This document shows positions 1-8,251 of a stretch of DNA of 64,000 bases, in pieces. The position numbers and the translations under genes were made by a program. How positions within the stretch are numbered: position 1 is the first letter of the stretch; each line of letters begins with the position of its first letter. Location: contig NZ_QZMN01000003.1 in NCBI RefSeq assembly GCF_003702705.1, positions 1-64,000 of the forward strand. Reading direction: 5' to 3'. The stretch is from Ornithinimicrobium cerasi. Lineage in GTDB: Bacteria > Actinomycetota > Actinomycetes > Actinomycetales > Dermatophilaceae. The notes beneath the pieces were generated by a model. The model was not told where the DNA came from. It ran no database searches and worked only from the letters and a program-made list of their open reading frames with translations.

Positions 1-430
1 ACGTGGGTCGGGAGTGTGACAGCGGGGAGCCCGGTGACCTGTCCAAGGCACACTTGTGGGAATCCCCCCCAAAGGCCGACCTCGCGTTGATTCCAACCCA
101 CGCCGAACGGCCCGCCCTCGAAACGAGAGCGAGCTGGTCGCAACCCACCGCGAGCCGTGCACTGCTGCGCGGGAGGCGGCCCGTGCCGGTTCACAGGCCT
201 GGAGATCAATCACCGGGGCGTCGTCGTTTTGTTCACGCGGCTGAGGCCGTGTCCAGCGCCGCGTCCTGCGGTTAGTAGCTACCTCATGGCCGGCCTCCTT
301 GCGCGCGTGCCGAGGGGCGGGGCAGGACGGGAGGTCGGTGGCACCGAAGGGAGGGGCTCTACGCCCTTCACGGGCGGAGCGATGGCGGCTAGGATAGGAG
401 CCACGTCAGCACCCACTTTGCTGTCGTCCG
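1..430. other. No gene recognised at left edge
   Basis: No reading frame here looks like a real protein: the possible frames are short, rich in Arg and Pro and carry no motif, and base composition is somewhat less GC-rich than in the neighbouring genes. The stretch lies beyond the terminator of tRNA-Pro. A TAGGAT hexamer at 390-395 could be a -10 box but nothing recognisable follows it. Confidence 0.5.
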
Positions 431-459
431 ACCCCCGGAGGTTGCCGCCTCGCGGGGGT
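431..459. terminator. Terminator-like hairpin
   Basis: ACCCCCG (431-437) pairs with CGGGGGT (453-459), and GAGG (438-441) with CCTC (448-451), leaving a bulged G at 452. There is no U-tract. No gene is assigned to it, so its role is unknown. Confidence 0.35.
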
Positions 460-479
460 CATTCATGGCCGCAGCCGAC

Positions 480-501
480 CCAGTTATGCCCCAGTTATGC
501 C
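480..501. repeat. 11-bp exact tandem duplication
   Basis: CCAGTTATGCC occurs twice in direct tandem (480-490 and 491-501), just past the tRNA-Pro terminator. It is the only such repeat in this edge region. It may be a chance duplication or a relic of recombination near a tRNA 3' end. Confidence 0.6.
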
Positions 502-518
502 CACTCGGGACAACGAAA

Positions 519-555
519 ACCGGCCCTGACTGCGTTTCCGCAGGTCAGGGCCGGT
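519..555 (-). terminator. Rho-independent terminator of tRNA-Pro
   Basis: A 12-bp perfect stem (519-530 with 544-555) is extended inward by TGCG/CGCA around a TTTC loop. On the minus strand it is followed by GGTTTTCGTTG, a modest T-rich run. It lies 11 nt past the 3' end of tRNA-Pro. Confidence 0.8.
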
Positions 556-562
556 ATCCTAG

Positions 563-639
<77 letters not shown>

Positions 640-680
640 TGGCTCGCGCGCGCGACGAGACGCCGTGCGCAGCGTCCGCA

Positions 681-710
681 AGGATAGCCCACCGCACGCC
701 GGGATCTAAA
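681..710 (-). promoter_or_regulatory. Promoter of tRNA-Pro
   Basis: On the minus strand TTTAGA (complement of 705-710) is followed after 18 nt by TATCCT (complement of 681-686), about 40 nt before the mature tRNA. The same TATCCT box with an 18-nt spacer precedes tRNA-Thr at 33405, which supports the call. Confidence 0.75.
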
Positions 711-751
711 TCCGTCGGCGGTCCGCAGGGGGGCAGCCCCCACGTCCTGGG

Positions 752-1708
752 TCAGGGCCGGGGCACGAGGGTCAGCAGCGTCGCGCCCGGCCGGCACCAG
801 AACCGGAACGGCGTGTAGGGGTTGCCGCCGAGCCCGGCCGAGACGTGCAGCCAGGCGGCACCCGGGGGAGCCTGCGACGACGGGGCGGAACCCGCGCCGG
901 GCCACCAGCGGGAGAGCCCCGCCACCCGGCCGGTGTCGAGGTCGCAGTTGGTGACGAGCGCACCATACCCCGGGACCTGCAGCTGGCCCCCGTGCGTGTG
1001 CCCCGCCACGACCAGGCCCGCCCGGTCCTCGGTCATCGCGTCGAGGATCCGCCGGTATGGCGCGTGCGTCACCCCGATCGTCAGCGCGACGTCGTCAGCC
1101 GCGGGGCCCGCCACCGACGCGTAGTCGTCGTAGTCCAGGTGCGGGTCGTCGACCCCGACGAGCTCCAGCGCCACCCCCTGCACGTCCAGCCGCGCCCGCC
1201 GGTTGGTCAGGTCCACCCACCCCCGGGCGGTCAGCCCGCCGACGAGGTCCCCGGTCGGCAGCCTCTCCGGGTCCGTGTCGTCGTGCGGACGCTCGCCCCG
1301 ACCGACCCTGACGTGGCTGTCGTCGAAGTAGCGCAGCGGGTTCTTGGCCCTCGGCGCGAAGTAGTCGTTGGACCCCAGCACGAAGGCGCCAGGCACGTCG
1401 AGGAGCCGGTCGACGGTCTCCAGCAGCGCCGGCACGGCAGCGTGGTCGGCCAGGTTGTCACCGGTGTCGACGACGAGGTCGGGCTGCAGGTCGGAGAGCG
1501 CCGCGACCCAGGTGCGCTTGACCCGCTGCCGGGGCACGAGGTGCAGGTCGGAGATGTGCAGCACCCGGAGGGGGCGGGTGCCGGGAGGCAGGCACGGCAC
1601 CTCCACCCGGCGCAGGGCGAACCACCGCGGCTCGACCCAGGTCGCGTAGGCCACCCCGCCCACGGCCAGCGCCGCCCCCGCGCTCAGCACACGCCATACC
1701 CGGTCCAT
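752..1708 (-). CDS. Metallophosphoesterase (calcineurin-like), membrane-anchored
   Basis: A 318-residue phosphoesterase of the YaeI/YkoQ type that probably acts outside the membrane. The binuclear-metal motifs occur in order: HISDLHL (51-57), DTGDN (81-85), GSNDY (112-116, where most family members have GNHD), a His in THAP (214-217) and GHTHGG (236-241). A hydrophobic segment at 8-24 could anchor it. The ATG at 1708 was chosen because it has GAGGA 8 nt upstream; a longer version would run into the divergent yqeY gene. The M. tuberculosis counterpart by position would be Rv3683, next to ponA2. The substrate is unknown; lipid head groups or nucleotides are possible. Confidence 0.9.
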   Translation of the reverse strand: MDRVWRVLSAGAALAVGGVAYATWVEPRWFALRRVEVPCLPPGTRPLRVLHISDLHLVPRQRVKRTWVAALSDLQPDLVVDTGDNLADHAAVPALLETVDRLLDVPGAFVLGSNDYFAPRAKNPLRYFDDSHVRVGRGERPHDDTDPERLPTGDLVGGLTARGWVDLTNRRARLDVQGVALELVGVDDPHLDYDDYASVAGPAADDVALTIGVTHAPYRRILDAMTEDRAGLVVAGHTHGGQLQVPGYGALVTNCDLDTGRVAGLSRWWPGAGSAPSSQAPPGAAWLHVSAGLGGNPYTPFRFWCRPGATLLTLVPRP

Positions 1709-1769
1709 CCCCTGATCCTCGCAGGCCGCAGGACCGAGGGGCGTCAGCGGCTGGTGAGAGACTGGCGTC

Positions 1770-2234
1770 ATGAGCGACCAGACCGGACTGAAGGCGACCC
1801 TCCAGCGTCATCTCACCGACGCGATGCGTGCCCAGGACAAGGTGCGCGCCGGCACGCTCCGCATGGCGCTCACCTCCATCACCAACGAGGAGGTCGCCGG
1901 CAAGGAGGCCCGGGTGCTGGGCGAGGACGAGGTCCTCAAGGTGCTCGCCAAGGAGGCGAAGAAGCGCCGCGAGGCCGCGGAGGCCTACACCGGAGCAGGG
2001 CGTCCCGAGCTTGCGGAGGCCGAGGAGGCGGAGCTTGCCGTGCTGGAGGGCTACCTGCCCGCCCAGCTCGACGACGCCGAGCTCGAGCAGATGGCCCGCG
2101 AGGCGGTGGCCGAGCTGGGGGTGAGCGGCATGGGCGGCATGGGCCAGGTGATGAAGGTCTTGACGCCCCGTGTGGCAGGTCGGGCCGAGGGCGGCCGGGT
2201 GGCGGCTGCGGTCCGGGGAGCCCTGCAGGCCTGA
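1770..2234 (+). CDS. GatB/YqeY domain protein
   Basis: A 154-residue protein of the stand-alone YqeY family, related to the tail domain of the GatB amidotransferase subunit that contacts tRNA. The sequence is typical end to end: an opening MSDQTGLKATLQRHLTDAMR helix, an alanine- and glutamate-rich coiled middle with KKRREAAEAY, and a GMGGMGQVMK turn with a conserved glycine pattern near the end. It is divergent from the metallophosphoesterase, with 61 nt between starts. Its cellular role is not established in any organism I know of. Confidence 0.92.
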   Translation: MSDQTGLKATLQRHLTDAMRAQDKVRAGTLRMALTSITNEEVAGKEARVLGEDEVLKVLAKEAKKRREAAEAYTGAGRPELAEAEEAELAVLEGYLPAQLDDAELEQMAREAVAELGVSGMGGMGQVMKVLTPRVAGRAEGGRVAAAVRGALQA

Positions 2235-2268
2235 CCCACCCCAGGTCAGGTATGCCGCCGCACGCGCC

Positions 2269-4911
2269 TCAGTCGTCCTGACCGGGCGGGTCGGTCCCGG
2301 GCGGCCCGTTGCCTGGACCGCCGTTGCCCGGGTCCTCGTCGCCCGGCGGGGGCGGCGGGACCGGCGCGGGGGCGCTCGGCGGCGGCTCGGGAGCGGGGGC
2401 CGGAACCGGGGCCGGCTGCGGTGCGGGAGCGGGCTGCGGTGCGGGAGCAGCCTGCTGCGGCTGGGGCTGCGGGACCGGTTGCGGTCGAGCCTGCTGCTGC
2501 ACCGGGGCGAAACCGGTGGAGACGTGCAGCACGACGGGTGTGTCGGTGCGGATCGAGGAGCCGACACCCGGCGTGGTGTAGACCACGCTGCCCTCGGCCT
2601 GGCTCGAGCCCACCCGCTGGATGCTGGCTGTCAGACCCGCCTCGCGCAGCTCCTCCTGGGCGTCCTCCTCGCTCATCCCGATGACGCTGGGGATGGTGAC
2701 GCGCTTGCCGTTGAGGATCTCGGTCGACGGCTTCTCCCAGTCCTCGTTCGGGAGGTCCCGGTGCGCCCAGTCCATGAAGCGCTTCCAGGTCGGGGCCGCG
2801 AGGGAGGAGCCGAACAACGGTCCGTCCACGAAGGTGTCGCCGATGGTCAGGTCGACCATGTCGCCGTCGTAGGGCTGGGAGTTGCCGATGCGCCCGCCGA
2901 CGAAGATGGCGGTCGACAGCTGCGGCGTGAAGCCCGCGAACCAGGTGTGCGTGGAGTTGTCGTTGGTGCCGGTCTTGCCGCCGGCCGGCCGGCCGCCGTC
3001 GAGGATCGCCTTCCAGCCCGAGCCCTCCATGCTGACGACGCCCTTGAGCAGCTCCACCGTGCCGAGCGCCACCTCCTCGTCGACCACGCGCTCACAGGCC
3101 TGCTGCTCCAGCGGGATCTCGTTGCCGTCGGAGTCGAGCACTTTGGTCACCGGGGTCGGCGGGCAGTAGATGCCGCCGGAGGCGAACGCCGCGTAGGAGG
3201 CGGCGACGGTCAGCGGCGAGCCGTAGTCCGAGCCGAGGACGATCGAGGGCGGGAAGGGGTCCGGCTCGGCGCCGTTGCCCTGGTGCATGCCCATGGCGGT
3301 CATCGTGTCGCGGATGTCGCAGGTGCCGACCTGCGAGGCCAGGGTGGCGAAGGCGGTGTTGACCGAGAGGCTGGCCGCCTGGCGCAGCTCCATCTCCGGG
3401 TCGTGGTTCTGGTCCTGGGCGTTGCGGACGGTCCAGTAGTCCTCACCGATCGTGCAACCCTCCTGGAAGTCCTCCTTCTGGAAGACGCCCACGGGGTGGG
3501 TCTCGCCGTCGGAGGGCATCGGCTGCGGGTCCTCCGGGTTGTCCAGCCAGACGCCGGAGGAGCTGGCCAGACCGGGCTCCTCGATCTTCAGCGTCGCCTC
3601 GACGGGGATGCCCTTCTTGAGGGCCTCCACCAGGGTGTACGCCTTCGCGATCGAGCCGATCTGCATACCGCCGGGCCCGCCGTGGACGGTGTCGACGTTC
3701 CAGTTGACCGAGGTGGACTCGATCTTGTCCGAGGACTCCTCGAAGGAGTACTCGCTGGACTGGGCGAGCGCGACCACGTGGCCGGTGCCCGGCTGGACCA
3801 CCGACGCGGCGGAACCGACGTGGTACTCGTTCGGCGGGGTCGCCTCGCGCAGCATCTCCCCGAGGGTGTCCGACATCTCGACGTCCAGGGTGGTCTCGAC
3901 CGTCAGACCCTCGGTCGTCAGCCGCTCCAGCCGCTCGTCGGGCGTCTTGCCCAGCGCCGGCTGCTGCAGGAGCCAGGCGGTGACGTAGTCGCAGAAGTAG
4001 GGGTTGCGCGAGTTGATGCACGACCGCTGGCTGTCCCGCAGGTTCCCCTCGATCAGCTGCTGCACCGACAGGCCCTTCGCGGCCTCCATCTGGCCCTCGG
4101 TGATGAGGTCCTGCTGGTACATCTTGTCGAGCACCGTGTTGCGGCGGGCCTCAGCGAGCTCGGGGTTGGCCACCGGGTTGGTCGCCGTGGGGGAGCGGAC
4201 CACACCGGCCAGGGTCGCGGCCTGGGCGATGGTCAGCTCGGAGGCCGTGGTGTTGAAGTAGTGGCGGGCCGCCGCCTCGACGCCGTAGACGTTGTCGCCG
4301 TAGAAGGCCAGGTTGAGGTAGCCGACGAGGATCTCGTCCTTGGTCAGGCGCTCCTCGAGGGTGACGGCGTACTTCAGCTCCCGCAGCTTGCGGATGTAGC
4401 CGTCCATGCCGGCGCGGGCGTCGAGCTGGCGGATGGCGTCGGCGTCGCCGTCCTTGAGCGCCTCCTCCTTGAGGGCCATCTTGATGTACTGCTGGGTCAG
4501 CGTCGACCCGCCCTGCGTGTTGTCGCTGGTGGCGTTGGAGACCACGGCGCGCGCCAGCGCCTCCACGTCCATCCCCCCGTGCTGGTAGAAGCGCTCGTCC
4601 TCGATCGCGACCTGCGCCTTCTTCATCCACTCCGAGATGTCCCCGCTCTCGACGATGATGCGGTTCTGCTTGGCGGGTGTCGCGAGCACCGAGCCGTCGG
4701 CGGCGAGGATGCGCGACTGCTGCGCCAGCGGGTTCTGGTCGAGGTCGCCGGGGAGGCGCTCGAACATGCCCACCCCCTCGCGCGCGGCGAAGCCAGCGGC
4801 GCCCACGACGGGCGCGACGAGTCCCGCGCCGATGATCCCCATCAGCACCGAGACGGCCAGGAAGACCCCCAGCAGCGAGGTCAGCTTGGCCGCGGTGAAG
4901 GCAGAACGCAT
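2269..4911 (-). CDS. ponA2: Class A penicillin-binding protein with PASTA domain
   Basis: An 880-residue bifunctional peptidoglycan synthase. After a membrane anchor (about 11-38) comes a GT51 glycosyltransferase domain with EDERFYQHGG (104-113) and QGGSTLTQQ (133-141). The transpeptidase domain has SIAK (420-423, nucleophile Ser420), SVN (516-518) and KTG (646-648). A single PASTA domain (738-799) follows, then an 80-residue tail rich in Pro, Ala and Gln. PASTA plus a neighbouring metallophosphoesterase matches M. tuberculosis PonA2. A TACCGT box ends exactly 6 nt before the ATG, so the mRNA is probably leaderless; GGAGGG lies in those same 6 nt, too close to act as a normal ribosome site. 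Confidence 0.94.
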   Translation of the reverse strand: MRSAFTAAKLTSLLGVFLAVSVLMGIIGAGLVAPVVGAAGFAAREGVGMFERLPGDLDQNPLAQQSRILAADGSVLATPAKQNRIIVESGDISEWMKKAQVAIEDERFYQHGGMDVEALARAVVSNATSDNTQGGSTLTQQYIKMALKEEALKDGDADAIRQLDARAGMDGYIRKLRELKYAVTLEERLTKDEILVGYLNLAFYGDNVYGVEAAARHYFNTTASELTIAQAATLAGVVRSPTATNPVANPELAEARRNTVLDKMYQQDLITEGQMEAAKGLSVQQLIEGNLRDSQRSCINSRNPYFCDYVTAWLLQQPALGKTPDERLERLTTEGLTVETTLDVEMSDTLGEMLREATPPNEYHVGSAASVVQPGTGHVVALAQSSEYSFEESSDKIESTSVNWNVDTVHGGPGGMQIGSIAKAYTLVEALKKGIPVEATLKIEEPGLASSSGVWLDNPEDPQPMPSDGETHPVGVFQKEDFQEGCTIGEDYWTVRNAQDQNHDPEMELRQAASLSVNTAFATLASQVGTCDIRDTMTAMGMHQGNGAEPDPFPPSIVLGSDYGSPLTVAASYAAFASGGIYCPPTPVTKVLDSDGNEIPLEQQACERVVDEEVALGTVELLKGVVSMEGSGWKAILDGGRPAGGKTGTNDNSTHTWFAGFTPQLSTAIFVGGRIGNSQPYDGDMVDLTIGDTFVDGPLFGSSLAAPTWKRFMDWAHRDLPNEDWEKPSTEILNGKRVTIPSVIGMSEEDAQEELREAGLTASIQRVGSSQAEGSVVYTTPGVGSSIRTDTPVVLHVSTGFAPVQQQARPQPVPQPQPQQAAPAPQPAPAPQPAPVPAPAPEPPPSAPAPVPPPPPGDEDPGNGGPGNGPPGTDPPGQDD

Positions 4912-4917
4912 CCCTCC

Positions 4918-4923
4918 ACGGTA
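4918..4923 (-). promoter_or_regulatory. -10 box, leaderless ponA2
   Basis: TACCGT on the minus strand, then 6 nt, then the ATG at 4911. This spacing places the transcription start on the A of the start codon. Confidence 0.55.
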
Positions 4924-4947
4924 CGGGAGGTTCCTGAGGATTCCGTG

Positions 4948-5718
4948 TCAGTGCGGGGCGAGCAGGCGCGCCACGTGCGCCAGCAGCACGGGATGGGCCG
5001 CGGACGCGGGGTCCACCAGGGCGAAGTGGCCGACCCCGTCGAGCACGTCCAGCCGGTCGCGGCCGGGGGTCGCGCACCGCTCCCACCACGAGCGCGACAC
5101 CTCCGGCGGCACCGCCTCGTCGGCGCTCCCGTGCACCACGACCACCGGGTATGGCGACCGGCCCAGCCGGGCGGGGTCGGCGCGGTCGTAGCGGGCCGGG
5201 TGGGTGCGGGGCGTGCCACCCACGAGGTCCTGCGCGGCCCCGTCGTCCAGCCCCAGCTCGGCCACCATCGTCAGGTCGAGGCAGCCGGCCAGGCAGACCG
5301 CACCGCGCAGGCCCCGGACCGCCCGGGTCTCCGGCTGGTGCAGCAGCCACGCGGCCAGGTGGCCACCGGCGGAGTGCCCCACCAGCACGACCGGGGACTC
5401 GCCCGTCTCGAGCCCCGTCGCCGCCAGCGCTGCGGCGACGTCGCGGAACGTCCCGTCCCACCCGCCGTGCTCCATCCCGGTGCGTGCGTACTCGAGGAGC
5501 GCGACGGCATACCCCTCCGCGGCCAGCGCGGTGGCGAGCGGACGGAGGTGCGCGCGGTCCCACGCAGCGCGCCAGAACCCGCCGTGCACGAGGACCACCC
5601 AGCCGGACGCGCCCACGGGCTCCCCGACCACCTCGTAGACCTGGTGCGGCAGCGGGCCGTAGGGGACGATCCGGCCGGGCGGCACCGGCGGGTGGTGCAG
5701 GATCGCTCGGTCGGTCAC
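4948..5718 (-). CDS. Alpha/beta hydrolase (arylformamidase-like esterase)
   Basis: A 256-residue hydrolase. HGGFWR (45-50) is the oxyanion-hole motif seen in kynurenine formamidase and related esterases, GHSAG (114-118) carries the nucleophile Ser116, and Asp200 (HGSAD) and His231 (VGH) complete the triad. No signal peptide is seen, so it should be cytoplasmic. The GTG at 5718 was chosen because AAAGG lies 6 nt upstream and residues before it do not resemble the family. It stands where many actinobacteria have whiB4 and a pair of ArsA-like ATPases between ponA2 and ridA. The natural substrate cannot be told from sequence; no tryptophan catabolism genes are nearby. Confidence 0.85.
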   Translation of the reverse strand: MTDRAILHHPPVPPGRIVPYGPLPHQVYEVVGEPVGASGWVVLVHGGFWRAAWDRAHLRPLATALAAEGYAVALLEYARTGMEHGGWDGTFRDVAAALAATGLETGESPVVLVGHSAGGHLAAWLLHQPETRAVRGLRGAVCLAGCLDLTMVAELGLDDGAAQDLVGGTPRTHPARYDRADPARLGRSPYPVVVVHGSADEAVPPEVSRSWWERCATPGRDRLDVLDGVGHFALVDPASAAHPVLLAHVARLLAPH

Positions 5719-5763
5719 GTCCTGCCTTTCTGGGTGACGTCGGGGCGGGCGAGGGACGACGAG

Positions 5764-5769
5764 TAGGGT
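5764..5769 (+). promoter_or_regulatory. -10 box, leaderless DUF4177-like gene
   Basis: TAGGGT, then 7 nt, then ATG at 5777. Confidence 0.5.
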
Positions 5770-5776
5770 CGGCGTC

Positions 5777-5938
5777 ATGACGACGCAGCAGTGGGAGTAC
5801 GCCACCGTCCCCCTCATCATCCACGCCACCAAGCAGATCCTCGACCAGTGGGGCGAGGACGGCTGGGAGCTCGTCCAGGTCGTGGCCGGTCCGGACGGGA
5901 CGAACCTGGTGGCCTACCTCAAGCGTCCCAAGGCCTGA
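5777..5938 (+). CDS. Small conserved DUF4177-like protein (53 aa)
   Basis: A 53-residue acidic, tryptophan-containing protein beginning MTTQQWEYATVPL and ending in a Lys/Arg-containing LKRPKA tail. The pattern W-E-Y at the start and GWELVQV in the middle is typical of the short DUF4177-like proteins found beside ridA in actinobacteria; M. tuberculosis has one at the same place (Rv3678A). The fold should be a small alpha/beta sandwich. It lies 24 nt upstream of ridA and probably shares its transcript. A TAGGGT box 7 nt before the ATG suggests a leaderless mRNA. Function unknown. Confidence 0.85.
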   Translation: MTTQQWEYATVPLIIHATKQILDQWGEDGWELVQVVAGPDGTNLVAYLKRPKA

Positions 5939-5962
5939 CCCTCCGACGACAGGAGCACCCCG

Positions 5963-6451
5963 ATGACCGAGCAGACCCGCAGCGCCGTCGAGCAGCGGCT
6001 GGCCGAGCTGGGGCACGACGTGCCGGACGTGGCCGCCCCCGTGGCCGCCTACGTCCCCGCGATGCAGCACGGCGACCTGGTCTTCACCTCCGGCCAGCTC
6101 CCGTTCGTCGGGGGCGTCCTGCCCGCGACCGGCAAGGTCGGGGAGGGTGAGGGCCTCGTCGACCCGGAGGAGGCCAGGCGCCTCGCCGCCCTCTGCGCCC
6201 TCAACGCCATCGCGGCCGTGCGCTCGGTCGTCGGTGACCTCGACAAGGTGGTCAGGGTCGTCAAGGTCGTGGGCTTCGTCGCGAGCGACCCGGCCTTCAC
6301 CGGCCAGCCCGGGGTGATCAACGGTGCCTCCGAGCTGCTCGGGCACGCGTTCGGGGACGCCGGCGTGCACGCGCGATCGGCGGTGGGCGTGGCGGTCCTG
6401 CCGCTCGACACGCCGGTCGAGGTCGAGATCACCGTCGCCGTCTCCTCCTGA
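5963..6451 (+). CDS. ridA: RidA/YjgF-family enamine/imine deaminase
   Basis: A 162-residue member of the RidA superfamily. Signature stretches include GDLVFTSGQLPFVGG near residues 37-51, an alanine-rich central helix (CALNAIAAVRSVVGDLDKV) and a C-terminal ARSAVGVAVLPLDTPVEVEI strand with the conserved Arg before SAVGV that binds the carboxylate of the imine substrate. Canonical RidA hydrolyses reactive 2-aminoacrylate released by PLP enzymes. At 162 residues it is longer than archetypal RidA (about 130) and belongs to the longer branch common in actinobacteria, so the exact substrate is uncertain. An AGGAG ribosome site lies upstream of the ATG. Confidence 0.93.
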   Translation: MTEQTRSAVEQRLAELGHDVPDVAAPVAAYVPAMQHGDLVFTSGQLPFVGGVLPATGKVGEGEGLVDPEEARRLAALCALNAIAAVRSVVGDLDKVVRVVKVVGFVASDPAFTGQPGVINGASELLGHAFGDAGVHARSAVGVAVLPLDTPVEVEITVAVSS

Positions 6452-6455
6452 GGTC

Positions 6456-7412
6456 GTGGGAACCCCGCCTGCGCGCGGCTTCCGCGACTTCCGGATGCCG
6501 GAGGTCATCGCGGCGCCGTCGCGCGCGTGGCTGGCCAGGGCCGAGGCGGAGCGCCCCGTCGCCCCGCCCCGCGCCTCGTCCACCGTCATGCTGCTGCGCG
6601 AGGCCGGTGAGGGCGGGGTGGAGGTCTTCGTGCTGCGGCGGGCCTCGAGCATGGCGTTCGCCGCCGGCATGGTCGCCTTCCCCGGCGGGGGGGTGGACCC
6701 CCGTGACGCCGACCCGGGCGTGCCCTGGAGCGGACCGACGCCCCAGGAGTGGGCCGGCCGGCTGGGCGTCGAGGAGGCCGTGGCTCGCGAGCTGGTCATC
6801 GCCGCAGCCCGGGAGGTCTTCGAGGAGTGCGGCGTGCTGCTGGCGGGACCGGGCCCGCACGAGGTCGTCGCCGACCTCACCGACCCGGCCTGGGACCGGC
6901 ACCGGGAGAGGCTGCTGGACCGGAGCCAGAGCTTCGGCGAGATGCTCACCGATCTCCGGCTGGTGCTGCGCACCGACCTGCTGGCCCTGCGAGCGCACTG
7001 GATCACGCCCACCTGCGAGCCGCGGCGCTACGACACCTGGTTCTTCGCCGCCAGGATGCCGCAGGGCCAGGTCGCCGACGCGCGGACCTCGGAGGCCGAG
7101 CGCGTGGCGTGGACGTCCCCCGCGGACCTCCTCGCCGAGCAGGCCGCCGGGCGCGAGGTGATGCTGCCGCCGACGCAGGTGATGGCCGAGCAGCTGTGTG
7201 ACGTGGACGATCTCGACGACTGGCTCGCCCGGCCGGTGCCCGTCCACGCGGTCATGCCGTGGCCGGTGGAGCGGGACACGGTGATGTGGATGCGGGTGCC
7301 CGTCGACCCCGACGGGCACGGACTCCCGTCGCCGTCGCCGTCGCCGTTGCCGTCGCCGTCGTTCGTGTCCTCGGGAGACGACGACGCCGGTCCGTGCCCC
7401 CAGGAGCCCTGA
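6456..7412 (+). CDS. NUDIX hydrolase with split Nudix box (NUDT19-like)
   Basis: A 318-residue NUDIX protein. The GGG (77-79) that opens the Nudix box and the REVFEECG that closes it (119-126) are separated by about 40 residues instead of about 15; such an insertion is known in NUDT19/RP2p-type CoA and nucleotide diphosphatases. The C-terminus carries a (Pro-Ser)n tract coded by a 6-bp microsatellite. The GTG at 6456 follows the ridA stop by 4 nt; an internal ATG at 6495 is an alternative start. It is translationally close to ridA and the downstream MBL gene, suggesting one operon. Substrate unknown; acyl-CoA or nucleotide diphosphates are plausible. Confidence 0.85.
   Translation: MGTPPARGFRDFRMPEVIAAPSRAWLARAEAERPVAPPRASSTVMLLREAGEGGVEVFVLRRASSMAFAAGMVAFPGGGVDPRDADPGVPWSGPTPQEWAGRLGVEEAVARELVIAAAREVFEECGVLLAGPGPHEVVADLTDPAWDRHRERLLDRSQSFGEMLTDLRLVLRTDLLALRAHWITPTCEPRRYDTWFFAARMPQGQVADARTSEAERVAWTSPADLLAEQAAGREVMLPPTQVMAEQLCDVDDLDDWLARPVPVHAVMPWPVERDTVMWMRVPVDPDGHGLPSPSPSPLPSPSFVSSGDDDAGPCPQEP
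7326..7361 (+). repeat. CCGTCG microsatellite (6 units)
   Basis: Six in-frame CCGTCG units, the fourth with a C to T change (CCGTTG), code for Pro-Ser pairs at the C-terminus of the NUDIX protein. Length changes by one unit would keep the frame. Confidence 0.85.
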
Positions 7413-7415
7413 CCG

Positions 7416-8225
7416 GTGCGCGGCGCCCCACCGGCCGACCCCGCCTGGCAGGGCGGGGGCTGGGGCGAGCGCGCCGTCTGCGTGCTCTGCCCGAACCCCT
7501 CCCCGATGACGCTCGAGGGCACGAACACGTGGGTCCTCGCCGAGCCGGGCAGCCGCGACGTCGTCGTGGTGGACCCCGGTCCGCTCGACGAGCAGCACCT
7601 GCGCACCGTCCTTGACCACGTCGCCGGCCGGGACGCCCGGGTGGCGCTGACCCTCCTGACGCACGGGCACGCCGACCACGCCGAGTCGGCGCCCCGGTGG
7701 GCCGGGCTGACCGGAGCACCGGTCCGTGCCGTCGGTCGCGGCCACGACGACCTCGCGGCCGGCGAGACGCTGCGGGTCGGCGGGCTCGAGCTGCTCGTCG
7801 TGCCCACGCCGGGGCACACCGCGGACTCCGTGTCGTTCCTCCTTCCCGCCGAGCAGGTGCTGCTGACCGGTGACACGGTGCTCGGCCGGGGGACGACGGT
7901 GGTGGCCTACCCCGACGGTGACCTCACGTCATACCTGGACTCCTTGGCGCGCCTGGAGCGGCTCACCCGGTCCGGGGCCGCGACGAGCATCGCCCCCGGC
8001 CACGGGCCGGTGGTCCCCGACGCCGTCGGCACCGTCGAGTACTACCTCGCGCACCGGCACGAGCGGCTCGAGCAGGTCCGCGCCGCGGTCGCCGAGCTGC
8101 GCAGGGGTCCGCGCGAGCTCGCGGACGCGGTGGTGGAGCGGGTGTATGCCGACGTGCCCCGCTCGGTCTGGCCGGCGGCCCGGCTCAGCGTCCTGGCCCA
8201 GCTCGACTACCTGGGCGAGCTCTGA
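7416..8225 (+). CDS. Metallo-beta-lactamase-fold hydrolase (LACTB2-like)
   Basis: A 269-residue MBL-fold protein. The zinc-binding HGHADH motif is at 83-88, followed by PTPGHTADS, a GDTVLG aspartate motif and APGHGP, i.e. all four metal-site blocks in order. A C-terminal winged-helix-like region follows (about 205-269), as in LACTB2-type proteins, some of which are RNA endonucleases. M. tuberculosis Rv3677c is the positional counterpart, upstream of crp. The GTG start lies 3 nt after the NUDIX stop with AGGAG 9 nt upstream, so it is co-translated with ridA and NUDIX. Whether it is a nuclease or a thioesterase cannot be decided here. Confidence 0.9.
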   Translation: MRGAPPADPAWQGGGWGERAVCVLCPNPSPMTLEGTNTWVLAEPGSRDVVVVDPGPLDEQHLRTVLDHVAGRDARVALTLLTHGHADHAESAPRWAGLTGAPVRAVGRGHDDLAAGETLRVGGLELLVVPTPGHTADSVSFLLPAEQVLLTGDTVLGRGTTVVAYPDGDLTSYLDSLARLERLTRSGAATSIAPGHGPVVPDAVGTVEYYLAHRHERLEQVRAAVAELRRGPRELADAVVERVYADVPRSVWPAARLSVLAQLDYLGEL

Positions 8226-8251
8226 CGCCTCCCCGCCGACCCCCATCCGCA

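Noticed and set aside
2170-5766. A 1198-codon open frame on the plus strand
   Set aside because: It is antisense to the penicillin-binding protein and hydrolase genes, which have full catalytic motifs; the protein is Val/Asp/Arg-rich low-complexity sequence without motifs, typical of long shadow frames in GC-rich DNA.
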